In this document: piece after piece, positions 43,763 through 51,876 of the stretch
How the letters are laid out: each line of letters opens with the position of its first letter
Position numbering within the stretch: position 1 is the stretch's first letter
Assembly (NCBI RefSeq): GCF_014655955.1
Contig: NZ_BNBO01000007.1
Location: 124,001 to 188,000, forward strand
Origin: Kitasatospora indigofera
GTDB taxonomy: Bacteria > Actinomycetota > Actinomycetes > Streptomycetales > Streptomycetaceae
Direction: 5' to 3'
DNA: 64,000 bases
Made by a program: the position numbers and the translations under genes
The notes under the pieces: model-generated
The model's input: only the letters and a program-made list of their open reading frames with translations
The model's database searches: none
What the model was told of the DNA's origin: nothing

Positions 43763-45063
43763 TCCCCGGCCAGCAGCACCGGACCGAACCGCCGGCCCAC
43801 CCGCTCGGGCAGCCCGGCGCGGAGGCGGCCGGGGTACGCGTCCTGCTGGTGGAGGACGACGCGGGGGACGCCCTGCTGGTCGAGGAGCTGCTCGCCGACA
43901 CCGACCTGGACCACAGCCTGCGGTGGACGCCGACCCTCGCCCAGGCCGTCGCCGAGCTGGAGCGGGAGCCCGCGGACTGCGTCCTGGTCGACCTCCATCT
44001 GCCCGACGGCTCGGGCGTGGGCCTGGTCGCCGCCGTCCAGCAGGCCTGCCCCCGGGCCGCGGTGATCGTCCTCACCGGCATGGCGGACTCCGGGGCCGGC
44101 GCGCAGGCCGTCGCGGTGGGCGCCCAGGACTACCTGGTGAAGGGGCAGGTCGACGAGCAGCTGCTGCAGCGCGCCCTGCGCTACGCGGTCAACCGCAAGC
44201 AGGCCGAGCTGGCCGGCGCCGAGCTGCGCGAGGACCGCATCCGGGCCCGGGAGAACGCCCGGCTGGAACGCGGTCTGCTGCCGACCCCGTTGCTGCGCGG
44301 CGTCACCGCCACCGTCACCACCCGCTACCTCCCCGGGCGCGAGCGCGCCCTGCTCGGCGGGGACTTCCTGGACGTGGTGGAGACGGCGGACGGCACGGTG
44401 CACGCCGTCATCGGCGACGTCAGCGGACACGGGCCGGACGAGGCGGCGCTCGGTGTCTGCCTGCGGATCGGCTGGCGCGCGCTCGTCCTGGCCGGCCACC
44501 GCGGCGCCGAGCTGCTGGACCTGCTGGAGCAGATCCTGGTCGCCGAGCGCGACCGCTCCGACATGTTCGCCACCTGCAGCCTGGTGTCGATCGCGCCGGA
44601 CCGCCGGTCGGCGACCCTGTACCTGGCCGGGCACCACGAGCCGCTGCTCACCGCCGCCCGCGCGGAGGGCGCCGGCCGGCCGGCCGGCGCGACCGAGGTG
44701 GCCGCGGCGCACGGCGTGGCCCTCGGCATCGCGCCCGGCCTGCGGCACTGGCCCGCCACCGAACTGTCGCTGCCGCCCGCCGGCGCGCTCCTGCTCTACA
44801 CCGACGGTCTCACCGAGGGCCACTGCGGCCCGGGCGCCGAGCGGCTGGGCACCGAGGGCCTCCTGGAGCTGATCGCGGCCGCGCCGCCATCCGGCCCCGC
44901 GGCCTTCCTGGACCACCTGGTCGACACCGTCCGGCGGCTGAACGCGGGCCGGCACGCCGACGACCTGGCCATCCTGCACCTCGCCTGGACCCCCTCCGCG
45001 GACCGGCCGGGAGCCGGGGGGCTCGTCCCGGGCCCGGCCATGATCCGGGCGGAGTCGGGCTGA
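43759..45063 (+). CDS. Receiver-linked SpoIIE phosphatase
   Basis: A 434-residue fusion. The receiver domain is at about 25-145: acidic pocket E32-D33-D34, phosphoacceptor D78, T106 and K128 (YLVKGQ). A short coiled coil (about 145-172) leads to a SpoIIE/RsbU phosphatase (about 180-420) with GGDF (D202), GDVSGHG (219-225) and a final ADDLAIL. It starts with GTG overlapping the kinase stop (GTGA), so kinase and phosphatase are an operon. Phosphotransfer would set phosphatase activity on STAS targets; inferred. Confidence 0.94.
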   Translation: MIPGQQHRTEPPAHPLGQPGAEAAGVRVLLVEDDAGDALLVEELLADTDLDHSLRWTPTLAQAVAELEREPADCVLVDLHLPDGSGVGLVAAVQQACPRAAVIVLTGMADSGAGAQAVAVGAQDYLVKGQVDEQLLQRALRYAVNRKQAELAGAELREDRIRARENARLERGLLPTPLLRGVTATVTTRYLPGRERALLGGDFLDVVETADGTVHAVIGDVSGHGPDEAALGVCLRIGWRALVLAGHRGAELLDLLEQILVAERDRSDMFATCSLVSIAPDRRSATLYLAGHHEPLLTAARAEGAGRPAGATEVAAAHGVALGIAPGLRHWPATELSLPPAGALLLYTDGLTEGHCGPGAERLGTEGLLELIAAAPPSGPAAFLDHLVDTVRRLNAGRHADDLAILHLAWTPSADRPGAGGLVPGPAMIRAESG

Positions 45064-45210
45064 GCGGGTGTGTGGGTCCCGGGGGAGCGGGGCAGGTGCC
45101 GAGGGGCCGTTCGTGGTCTGTACCTACTCGGCCGTAGCATGGCGCGGGGCGGTCACGGCCCGCGAAACGTTGGTCGTACGGCCGGATGCCGTTGTGATGA
45201 GGGAGTTTTG

Positions 45211-46068
45211 GTGGCGGAACGTCAGGAATCCGAGCGACTGGTGAAGCTGCTCTCGCAGCAGGGCGACGTCCTCGTCGGCCGGTGGATCGAGGGAGTCTCC
45301 CACACGCTGCGCGGGCGACTGAGCGTGCTGGAGCTGGACCGGGAGCTGCGGGAGCTGTACAGCGCGCTCGTCGAGGGCCTGCGGGCCGGTGGGCCGGACT
45401 GGCGGGGTGAGGGCTGGTCGGAGGTCCGGGCGCTGCTCACCGAGCTGTCCCGCAACCGCGCCCGGCAGGGGTTCAGCCCGACGGAGACGGCCACCGCCGT
45501 CTTCGCCCTGAAGGAGCTGCTCGTCCCCGACACCGACACCTCGCAGCAGGACTTCGCGGCCTACCTGGAGCTGAACCGGCTGGTCGACGCGCTCGGGCTG
45601 TTCACCGTGGAGACGTACTCGAAGACCCGTGAGGAGATCATCGGCGCGCAGGCCGAGCAGCTGCTGGAGCTCTCCACCCCGGTGGTCAAGCTCTGGGACG
45701 GCGTGGTGGCGGTGCCGCTGGTCGGCACGCTCGACTCGGCCCGGACCCAGGTGGTGATGGAGAAGCTGCTGCAGACGCTGGTCGACACCGGCTCCGAGCA
45801 GGCGATCATCGACATCACCGGCGTTCCGGCGGTCGACACCGAGGTCGCCCAGCACCTGCTGAAGACCGTGGTGGCGGCGCGGCTGATGGGCGCCGAGTGC
45901 ACCATCTCCGGCATCCGCCCGCAGATCGCCCAGACCATCGTCGCCCTGGGCATCCAGTTCGGCGACATCGTCACCAAGGCGACCCTGGCCGACGCCCTCA
46001 AGCACGCCCTGCGCCGGATCGGCACCTCGCCCGAGGCCGCCGCCGCCACCGTGCGGGGCGCCCGGTGA
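45211..46068 (+). CDS. rsbR: Stressosome scaffold RsbR-like
   Basis: A 285-residue protein. The N-terminal half (1-150) is a helical sensor domain of the RsbR type. The C-terminal STAS domain (about 160-275) closely follows the Bacillus pattern: DITGVPAVDTEVA contains T210 and IAQTIVALG contains T242, matching the two threonines phosphorylated by RsbT. RsbR and RsbS build the stressosome that holds RsbT until stress. GTG start with GAGGGAG 5-6 nt upstream. It heads a six-gene operon with 4-nt overlaps. Confidence 0.93.
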   Translation: MAERQESERLVKLLSQQGDVLVGRWIEGVSHTLRGRLSVLELDRELRELYSALVEGLRAGGPDWRGEGWSEVRALLTELSRNRARQGFSPTETATAVFALKELLVPDTDTSQQDFAAYLELNRLVDALGLFTVETYSKTREEIIGAQAEQLLELSTPVVKLWDGVVAVPLVGTLDSARTQVVMEKLLQTLVDTGSEQAIIDITGVPAVDTEVAQHLLKTVVAARLMGAECTISGIRPQIAQTIVALGIQFGDIVTKATLADALKHALRRIGTSPEAAAATVRGAR

Positions 46069-46442
46069 GCGAACGCATCCCGGTCCTGCGGATCGGTGAC
46101 GTCCTGCTGGTCTCCATCCAGACCGACCTGGAGGACCAGTCCGTCCTCGACCTCCAGGAGGACCTGGCGGAGCGGATCGTGGAGACCGGCGCGCAAGGGG
46201 TGGTGATCGACATCACCGCGCTGGAGATCGTCGACTCCTTCGTCGGGCGGATGCTGGCCACCACGGCCGCCATCTCCCGGATCCTGGACGCGGAGACCGT
46301 TCTGGTCGGCATGCGGCCCGCGGTGGCCATCACCCTCGTCGAGCTCGGCCTGTCGCTCGGCGGGGTCCGTACGGCGCTCAGCCTGGAACGCGGCCTGGCG
46401 ATGCTCGGCCGGGCCGGTGGCGTCGGCGCGGGGCGCGCGTGA
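46065..46442 (+). CDS. rsbS: Stressosome protein RsbS-like
   Basis: A 125-residue single STAS protein. It opens with IPVLRIGDVLLVSIQTDLED, the RsbS start pattern. The phosphoacceptor serine is S58 in VDSFVGRML, corresponding to S59 of Bacillus RsbS. It forms the stressosome core with RsbR. GTG start overlaps the rsbR stop by 4 nt. Confidence 0.94.
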   Translation: MSERIPVLRIGDVLLVSIQTDLEDQSVLDLQEDLAERIVETGAQGVVIDITALEIVDSFVGRMLATTAAISRILDAETVLVGMRPAVAITLVELGLSLGGVRTALSLERGLAMLGRAGGVGAGRA

Positions 46443-46864
46443 TCACGGCCCCCGCCGTACCCGAGGGCGAGCAGCAGACCCTGCCGATCGCCTCGAACGA
46501 CGACGTGGTGCGGGCCCGGCAGCTGGTCCGCACGCTCGCCCAGCAGTGCAAGCTCTCGCTGGTCGACCAGACCAAACTGGTGACGGCCGCCAGCGAGCTG
46601 GCCCGCAACACGCTCGTCCACGGCAACGGCGGGACCATGCGGGTCGGCCTCGTCGACAAGGGCGGCCGCCGGGGCGTCAGCGCGGTGTTCCAGGACACCG
46701 GGCCCGGCATCCCCGACCTGGAGCTGGCGCTGACCGACGGCTGGACCTCCGGCGGCGGCATGGGCCTGGGCCTGAGCGGGGCCAGGCGGCTGACCGACGA
46801 GTTCGCGATCGACACCGAGGTCGGCCGCGGCACCGTCGTCACCGTCGTGAAATGGACCAGGTGA
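46439..46864 (+). CDS. rsbT: Stressosome switch kinase RsbT-like
   Basis: A 141-residue GHKL-fold serine/threonine kinase. N-box SELARNTLVHG (N57), G1 box QDTGPGIPD (D86) and GGGMGLGLSGARRL (about 105-118) are intact. RsbT phosphorylates RsbS and RsbR and, once freed, binds an RsbU-type phosphatase. GTG start overlaps the rsbS stop by 4 nt. Confidence 0.94.
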   Translation: MITAPAVPEGEQQTLPIASNDDVVRARQLVRTLAQQCKLSLVDQTKLVTAASELARNTLVHGNGGTMRVGLVDKGGRRGVSAVFQDTGPGIPDLELALTDGWTSGGGMGLGLSGARRLTDEFAIDTEVGRGTVVTVVKWTR

Positions 46865-47904
46865 AAACCCCTTTGCTGTTGGAGACGCAGGACATCGCCT
46901 GGTTCCGGGACTCGGAGTCGCTGCCGACGGCGGCACGCGGGGCCGCCACCGCACTGGCCCGCCGGATCGGCCTCGGCGACCAGCGGGCCGCCGAGGTGGG
47001 CCTGGCCGTGACGGAGGCGGCCACCAACCTGCGCCGGCACGCCGTCGACGGCTCGCTGCTGCTGAGGGTGCTGCGGAACCAGCACGACGCCGCGGTGGAG
47101 TTCCTCACCCTGGACAGCGGCCCGGGCATGCCCGACGTGCCGTACGCGATGACCGACGGCACCTCCTCGGCGGGCACCCTCGGCATCGGACTCGGCGCCA
47201 TCGCCCGCCTCGCGGACACCTTCGACGTGCACTCCCTGCCCGGCACCGGCACCGTGCTGGCCGCAAGCTTCTGGGGGCCGGGCGCCGCACCGAGGGTGCC
47301 GGCCGGCACGACCCTCGTCGGCGGGCTGACCCGCCCGATCAGCGGAGAGGAGTCCTGCGGGGACGCCTGGGCGGCCCGGCCGGCCAGCGCGGCCGACCCC
47401 GACGGCCCGCTGCTGGTGATGTTCTTCGACGGGCTGGGGCACGGTCCGATGGCGGCCGTCGCCTCCGAGCAGGCCGTCGCGGCCTTCCGGGCCTCCGTGG
47501 CCGGCCGGCCGGCCGAGGTGCTGACCCAGGTCCACCACGCCCTGAACGGCACCCGGGGCGGCGCCGCGGCCGTGGCCCGGATCGAGCCCGCCGCCGGCCG
47601 GGTGCTGTTCTGCGGGGTGGGCAACGTCAGCGGGTTCGCCGTCGACGAGCAGAAGCGGCACGCCCTGCTCTCCTCGCCCGGGATCGTCGGCCACCAGCTG
47701 CCGACCCTGCGCACCCACGAGCAGGCGCTGCCCGGCGGCGGCGCGGTCGTCCTGCACTCCGACGGGCTCACCGAGCGCTGGCGGCTCGCCGCGATGCCCG
47801 GACTGTTGCGGCACATGCCGCTGGTGACGGCCGGCATCCTGCTGCGCGAGGCGGGCGTGCGTCGCGACGACGCCGGGGTCGTCGTCGTCAAGGGGAGCTG
47901 GTGA
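46861..47904 (+). CDS. HATPase-SpoIIE phosphatase fusion in the RsbX position
   Basis: A 347-residue fusion. Residues about 10-138 are a second RsbT/RsbW-like ATPase with N-box TEAATNLRRHA (N56), DSGPG (85-89) and GIGLGA. Residues about 145-345 are a compact SpoIIE-type phosphatase with SCGDAW (D168), FDGLGHG (189-195) and a C-terminal DDAGVVVV. Its location after rsbT and the compact phosphatase suggest the RsbX task of resetting RsbS/RsbR. The GTG at 46861 gives the same 4-nt overlap as its neighbours; an ATG three codons earlier is possible. Confidence 0.9.
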   Translation: MKTPLLLETQDIAWFRDSESLPTAARGAATALARRIGLGDQRAAEVGLAVTEAATNLRRHAVDGSLLLRVLRNQHDAAVEFLTLDSGPGMPDVPYAMTDGTSSAGTLGIGLGAIARLADTFDVHSLPGTGTVLAASFWGPGAAPRVPAGTTLVGGLTRPISGEESCGDAWAARPASAADPDGPLLVMFFDGLGHGPMAAVASEQAVAAFRASVAGRPAEVLTQVHHALNGTRGGAAAVARIEPAAGRVLFCGVGNVSGFAVDEQKRHALLSSPGIVGHQLPTLRTHEQALPGGGAVVLHSDGLTERWRLAAMPGLLRHMPLVTAGILLREAGVRRDDAGVVVVKGSW

Positions 47905-49787
47905 CACCCCGGGCGGCCCTGCCGCTGCTGACCAGCGCGGTCGGCTCCGAGCAGGAGATCTTCGCGCTGCGGCGCAGTGGGCGGGTCGTCGCGCAGGCCA
48001 TGGGCCTGGACAACCAGGCTCAGGTACGGCTCGCGACCGCCCTCAGCGAACTCGGCCGCGACCTGCTCGGCGTCCGCGGCCTGAACGCGTCCTTCACCCT
48101 CGCCCCGGGCGAGGCGCCGGCCCTGCTGGTCACCCTCCGCTGGGAGGACCGGCGGCGCTCGCCCGGTGAGGAGACCCTCGAAGCGGTCGGGCGGCTGCTG
48201 CCCGGCGCGGTCCGCCGGCCCGCCGTGCCGGGCTGCCTGGTGGTCGAGCAGCCGCTGCCCGGGAACTCGCCGTCGCCGGCCGAGCTGGCCGAACGGACCC
48301 TGCGGGTGCTGAGGGCCCAGCCGGCGCCCAACCCGATGGAGGAACTCCGGGCGCAGAACCGGGACCTGATCGCCGCGCTGGAGGACTCCCGCGCCCAGCG
48401 CGAGGAACTCCAGCGGCTCAACGAGGAGTTGGAGACGACCAACCAGGGCGTGGTGGCGCTCTACTCGGAGCTGTCCCAGGAGCTGGAGGACACCAACCGC
48501 GGTGTGGTCGCGCTCTACGCCGAACTCGATGACAAGTCACGCCAGTTGCGCGAGGCCGGTGACGCCAGGACACGGTTCTGGGCCAACGTCAGCCATGAAC
48601 TGCGCAGCCCCGCCAACTCGGTGATCGGGCTGGCCCGGCTGCTGCTGGACGCGGACGAGGACCAGCCGGCCGAGGAACGCAGGCACCAGCTGGCCCTGAT
48701 CGGCGCCTCGGGCAGCACCCTGCTGGCCCTGGTGGACGAACTCCTCGACGTGGCCAAGGCCGAATCGGGCCGGCTGGACCCGCACTGGAGCTCCGTCGAC
48801 CTGCGGATCCTGCTGGGACAGCTCCGCGGCACCATGCGCGGCCTGGTCCAGTCGCCCGCCGTCACCCTGGTGATCCCCGACCCGCTGCGGCCGCCGGAGC
48901 TGACCGGCGACGAGGTCATGCTGACCCGGATCCTGCGCAACCTGCTCTCCAACGCCCTCAAGTTCACCGAACAGGGCGAGGTCCGGCTGGAGGTGGCCAC
49001 CGAGCGCGCCCCCGACGGCTCCGAGCTGGTCGTGCTGACCGTCACCGACACCGGCGTCGGCATCCCGGTGGACGAGCAGGAGCGGATCTTCGAGGAGTTC
49101 TACCAGGTGCGCGGCCCGCACCAGCGGGGCCGTTCGGGCACCGGACTCGGCCTGCCCTACGTCCGCCGGGTGGCCGAACTGCTCGGCGGGTCCGTCTCCC
49201 TGGTGAGCGCGCCGGGCCGGGGCACCACCGTGACCCTGCGGCTGCCCGCCGTGCCGCCCGCACTCCGCACCGCGCCCGCGGCCGGGGGCGCGCCCGCCAG
49301 ACTGGCCGTCCTGGTGACGGTCGACGACGACCCGGCCTTCCGGAGCGGGGTGCGCCCGGTGCTCGGCGAGATCGCCGACCGCGTGGTCGAAGTCCCCCGG
49401 AGCGCGGACGCCCTGGCCGCCGTCCGGCGCGAACGCCCCGACGCCGTGCTGCTCGACCTCCACATGCCCGCCCCCGACGGCTACCAGCTGCTGGCGGACC
49501 TCGCCGCCGACCCGCTGCTGCGGGACGTCCCGGCCCTGGTCCTCACCTCGGCCCGGAGCGCCGACCTGGACCACCGACGCCTGGTCCACGCCCGGGCGGT
49601 GGTCGAGAAGACCGGGCTCGACGCGGCCCGGTTGGCCCGGGCGCTGGCCCTCGGAGCCCGCGTCGGCGCCACCGGCCCCGCGCCGGACGGCCCGGCCGGC
49701 ACCCCCGCCGGACCTGGGCCGGACGGCCCGGCCGGCACCCCCGCCGCGGCCGCGCCGCGCCCGCACGGAGACGGAACCCCGCCATGA
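47901..49787 (+). CDS. Soluble hybrid histidine kinase with ATPase-like N-terminus
   Basis: A 628-residue cytoplasmic protein. Residues about 12-115 look like a decayed RsbT-type ATPase (TALSELGRDLLG where the N-box asparagine is lost). A coiled coil (about 145-220) contains two ETTNQGVVALY-type motifs. The kinase core has H232 (VSHELRSPAN), N-box NLLSNALKF, DTGVG (383-387) and GTGLGL. A C-terminal receiver (about 468-585) has D519 and K570. The end is a repeat of PDGPAGTPAGPG. No membrane segment: input must come through the stressosome or the N-terminal module (inference). Confidence 0.92.
   Translation: MTPRAALPLLTSAVGSEQEIFALRRSGRVVAQAMGLDNQAQVRLATALSELGRDLLGVRGLNASFTLAPGEAPALLVTLRWEDRRRSPGEETLEAVGRLLPGAVRRPAVPGCLVVEQPLPGNSPSPAELAERTLRVLRAQPAPNPMEELRAQNRDLIAALEDSRAQREELQRLNEELETTNQGVVALYSELSQELEDTNRGVVALYAELDDKSRQLREAGDARTRFWANVSHELRSPANSVIGLARLLLDADEDQPAEERRHQLALIGASGSTLLALVDELLDVAKAESGRLDPHWSSVDLRILLGQLRGTMRGLVQSPAVTLVIPDPLRPPELTGDEVMLTRILRNLLSNALKFTEQGEVRLEVATERAPDGSELVVLTVTDTGVGIPVDEQERIFEEFYQVRGPHQRGRSGTGLGLPYVRRVAELLGGSVSLVSAPGRGTTVTLRLPAVPPALRTAPAAGGAPARLAVLVTVDDDPAFRSGVRPVLGEIADRVVEVPRSADALAAVRRERPDAVLLDLHMPAPDGYQLLADLAADPLLRDVPALVLTSARSADLDHRRLVHARAVVEKTGLDAARLARALALGARVGATGPAPDGPAGTPAGPGPDGPAGTPAAAAPRPHGDGTPP
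49680..49750. repeat. Imperfect in-frame tandem repeat in the kinase C-terminus
   Basis: Two copies of a unit built on CGGACGGCCCGGCCGGCACC encode the repeated DGPAGTPAG tail of the hybrid kinase. Copy number may vary. Confidence 0.8.
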
Positions 49788-51400
49788 CCGAGCAGGCCAA
49801 TCCCGACAGCGCGGCCGCCACCGTCCTGGTCGTCGACGACGACGACACCAGCCGCTACATCCTGGCGAGTTGGCTGCGCCGGGACGGCCACCGGGTGGCC
49901 GAGGCGGCGGACGGCGCGCAGGGGCTGGCGCTGCTCGCCGCCGCGACCGGCGCGGACCGGCCCGAACTCGCCGTCGTCGACGTCAACCTGCCGGACATGA
50001 GCGGCTTCCAGGTCTGCGAGAGCATCAAGGCCGACCCGCTCACCGCCCACCTGCCGGTCATCCACGTCTCGGCGACCGCCATCGAGGTCAACGACCGCGC
50101 CCAGGGCCTCTACCGCGGAGCCGACGCCTACCTCACCGAGCCGATCGCCCCGACCGAGTTCCTGGCCACCGTCACCGCCGCCCTGCGGTACGCCCGGGCC
50201 CGCCGCCGGGCCGAACGCCTGGCCGGCCGGATCGCCGTCCTCAACCAGGTCACCCTGGACGTGTACGGCGCGCGCGACGGCCGGTCCTTCGCCGCCCTCG
50301 CGGCGGCGGGCGCGGCCGGCCTGATGTCCGCGCCCGCCGCCGTCCTGGCCCTGGACCCCGACGGGCGGGAGGTGCGGGCCGCGACCGGCGGGCCGGGCGA
50401 CGGCCCGCGGCCCTTCGGCGGGGAGGCGGCCGTCCTGGGGGTGCTGGCCGACGCCTCCGCCCCGCAGGAGGGGACGGGCACCAGGACGGCGGTGCTGACC
50501 GCCGGGCAGTGGGCCGGCCTCACCGGCTGCGAGGTGTTCGAGGGTGCCGGCGAGGTGGCGGTGATCCTGGCCCGGACCTCACCCGGCCGCCCTCCGGTGG
50601 CCCTCGCGGTGCCCGCCCGGGCGCTCGGCGGCGGCGACCGCGACCTGTTCGCCCAGCTCGCCCGGACCTGTGCGCTGGCCCTGGAGGCACAGCGCAGCCT
50701 GCGGGAGGAGCAGGGCCTCGCCCTCGCGCTGCAACGCACCTTCCTGCCGAGCCGGCTGCCCTCGGCGCCCGGGGTCGGGCTGGCCGTCCGGTACGTCCCG
50801 GCCGGCTCCAGGACCGAGATCGGCGGCGACTTCTACGAGGCGGTCGAGACGCCCGGCGGACTGCTGCTGGCCATCGGCGACGTCGTCGGGCACTCGCTCG
50901 CCGCGGTGGTCGTGATGGGCGAACTCCGGCAGGCCCTGCGGGCCTACGCCATCGAGGGGCACGAGCCGCACGTCGTCCTCGACCGGCTGGACGCGTTCCT
51001 GGCCCAGTTCCACCCCGGGGTCACGGTGACCGCCTGCCTGGTCCTGGTGGAGCCCGGCCGGCGGAGCGTCCTGGTCGCCAACGCGGGCCACGTCCCGCCG
51101 GTGCTCCGCGACCCCGGGGGACCGGCCCGGTACCTCACCGAGCACGGCGTCGTCCTCGGGCTCGGCACCGCCCACCCGCCGGCGGTCCGCCACCCGGCGC
51201 CGGCCGGGTCCACCCTGCTGCTGTTCACCGACGGCCTGGTGGAGGTCCCGGGCGAGCACCTCGACCGGGGCCTGGAGGCCCTGCGCCGGCGGATCACCGA
51301 GGGCCCGCGCGAGCTCGCCGCGCTCTGCGACCACCTGCTCGGCCTGTTCGCCGAGGGCAAGCAGGACGACGTCGCCCTGCTGGCCGCCGGGCTGGACTGA
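49784..51400 (+). CDS. Receiver-GAF-like-SpoIIE phosphatase
   Basis: A 538-residue protein ending the stressosome operon (ATGA overlap with the kinase). The receiver (about 12-135) has D18/D19/D20 and phosphoacceptor D66, but the conserved lysine is replaced: YLTEP (E119) instead of YLTKP. Residues about 150-300 look like a GAF-type domain. The SpoIIE phosphatase (about 315-536) has QRTFLPSRLP, GGDFYE, GDVVGHS and KQDDVALL. It is the best candidate for the RsbU-type target of RsbT. Its phosphatase half closely resembles 39506-40441. Confidence 0.93.
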   Translation: MTEQANPDSAAATVLVVDDDDTSRYILASWLRRDGHRVAEAADGAQGLALLAAATGADRPELAVVDVNLPDMSGFQVCESIKADPLTAHLPVIHVSATAIEVNDRAQGLYRGADAYLTEPIAPTEFLATVTAALRYARARRRAERLAGRIAVLNQVTLDVYGARDGRSFAALAAAGAAGLMSAPAAVLALDPDGREVRAATGGPGDGPRPFGGEAAVLGVLADASAPQEGTGTRTAVLTAGQWAGLTGCEVFEGAGEVAVILARTSPGRPPVALAVPARALGGGDRDLFAQLARTCALALEAQRSLREEQGLALALQRTFLPSRLPSAPGVGLAVRYVPAGSRTEIGGDFYEAVETPGGLLLAIGDVVGHSLAAVVVMGELRQALRAYAIEGHEPHVVLDRLDAFLAQFHPGVTVTACLVLVEPGRRSVLVANAGHVPPVLRDPGGPARYLTEHGVVLGLGTAHPPAVRHPAPAGSTLLLFTDGLVEVPGEHLDRGLEALRRRITEGPRELAALCDHLLGLFAEGKQDDVALLAAGLD

Positions 51401-51433
51401 CGTCCCCGCCGCCGCACCCGCGCCGGACGGGTG

Positions 51434-51876
51434 TCAGCGCGCCTCGTGCGGGGGCAGGGCCACCGTGTCGAGGTAGAAGGCGTCGATGCTCTGCGCGGCC
51501 CGGGTGAAGTCGTCGAGGTTCACCGGCTTGGTGACATAGGCGTTCGCGTGGTGCCGGTACGAGCTGGTGATGTCCTCGGGGGCCGAGGACGTGGTGAGCA
51601 CCACGACGGGGATCTGCTGGAGCTCGGTGTCGGTCTTCAGCACGTGGAGCAGCTCACGGCCGTTCAGCCGCGGCATGTTGAGGTCCAGGATGATCAGGTC
51701 GGGCAGCCGGCGCAGGCTGTCGCGCAGGTACTCCAGGGCCGCCACGCCGTCCTCGGCACGGGTGATCGTCCGGGCGGAGCCGCGTTCGAACAGGGCCTCC
51801 TCGATCAGCATCGCGTCGGCGGTGTCGTCCTCCACCAGCAGGACGCTGAGCGATCGGGCCGGACGGGGACGGTCAT
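51434..51876 (-). pseudogene. Rcp1-like response regulator (copy 2) with apparent N-terminal frameshift
   Basis: The body (51434-51835) encodes a receiver nearly the same as copy 1 at 41117, with LDLNMPR, LTTSSAPED and VTKPVNLDDFTRA. No ATG, GTG or TTG in frame precedes the first strand SVLLVEDD. The expected start is the ATG at 51876 (ATGA overlap with the HTH stop, as a coupled pair should have), but it is 41 nt from the GTG that begins VEDD, while copy 1 has 42. One missing base near 51858-51862 restores MTVPVRARSLSVLLVEDD, in line with copy 1. It is a genuine frameshift, a sequencing error, or a protein shortened to start at GTG 51835. Confidence 0.8.
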
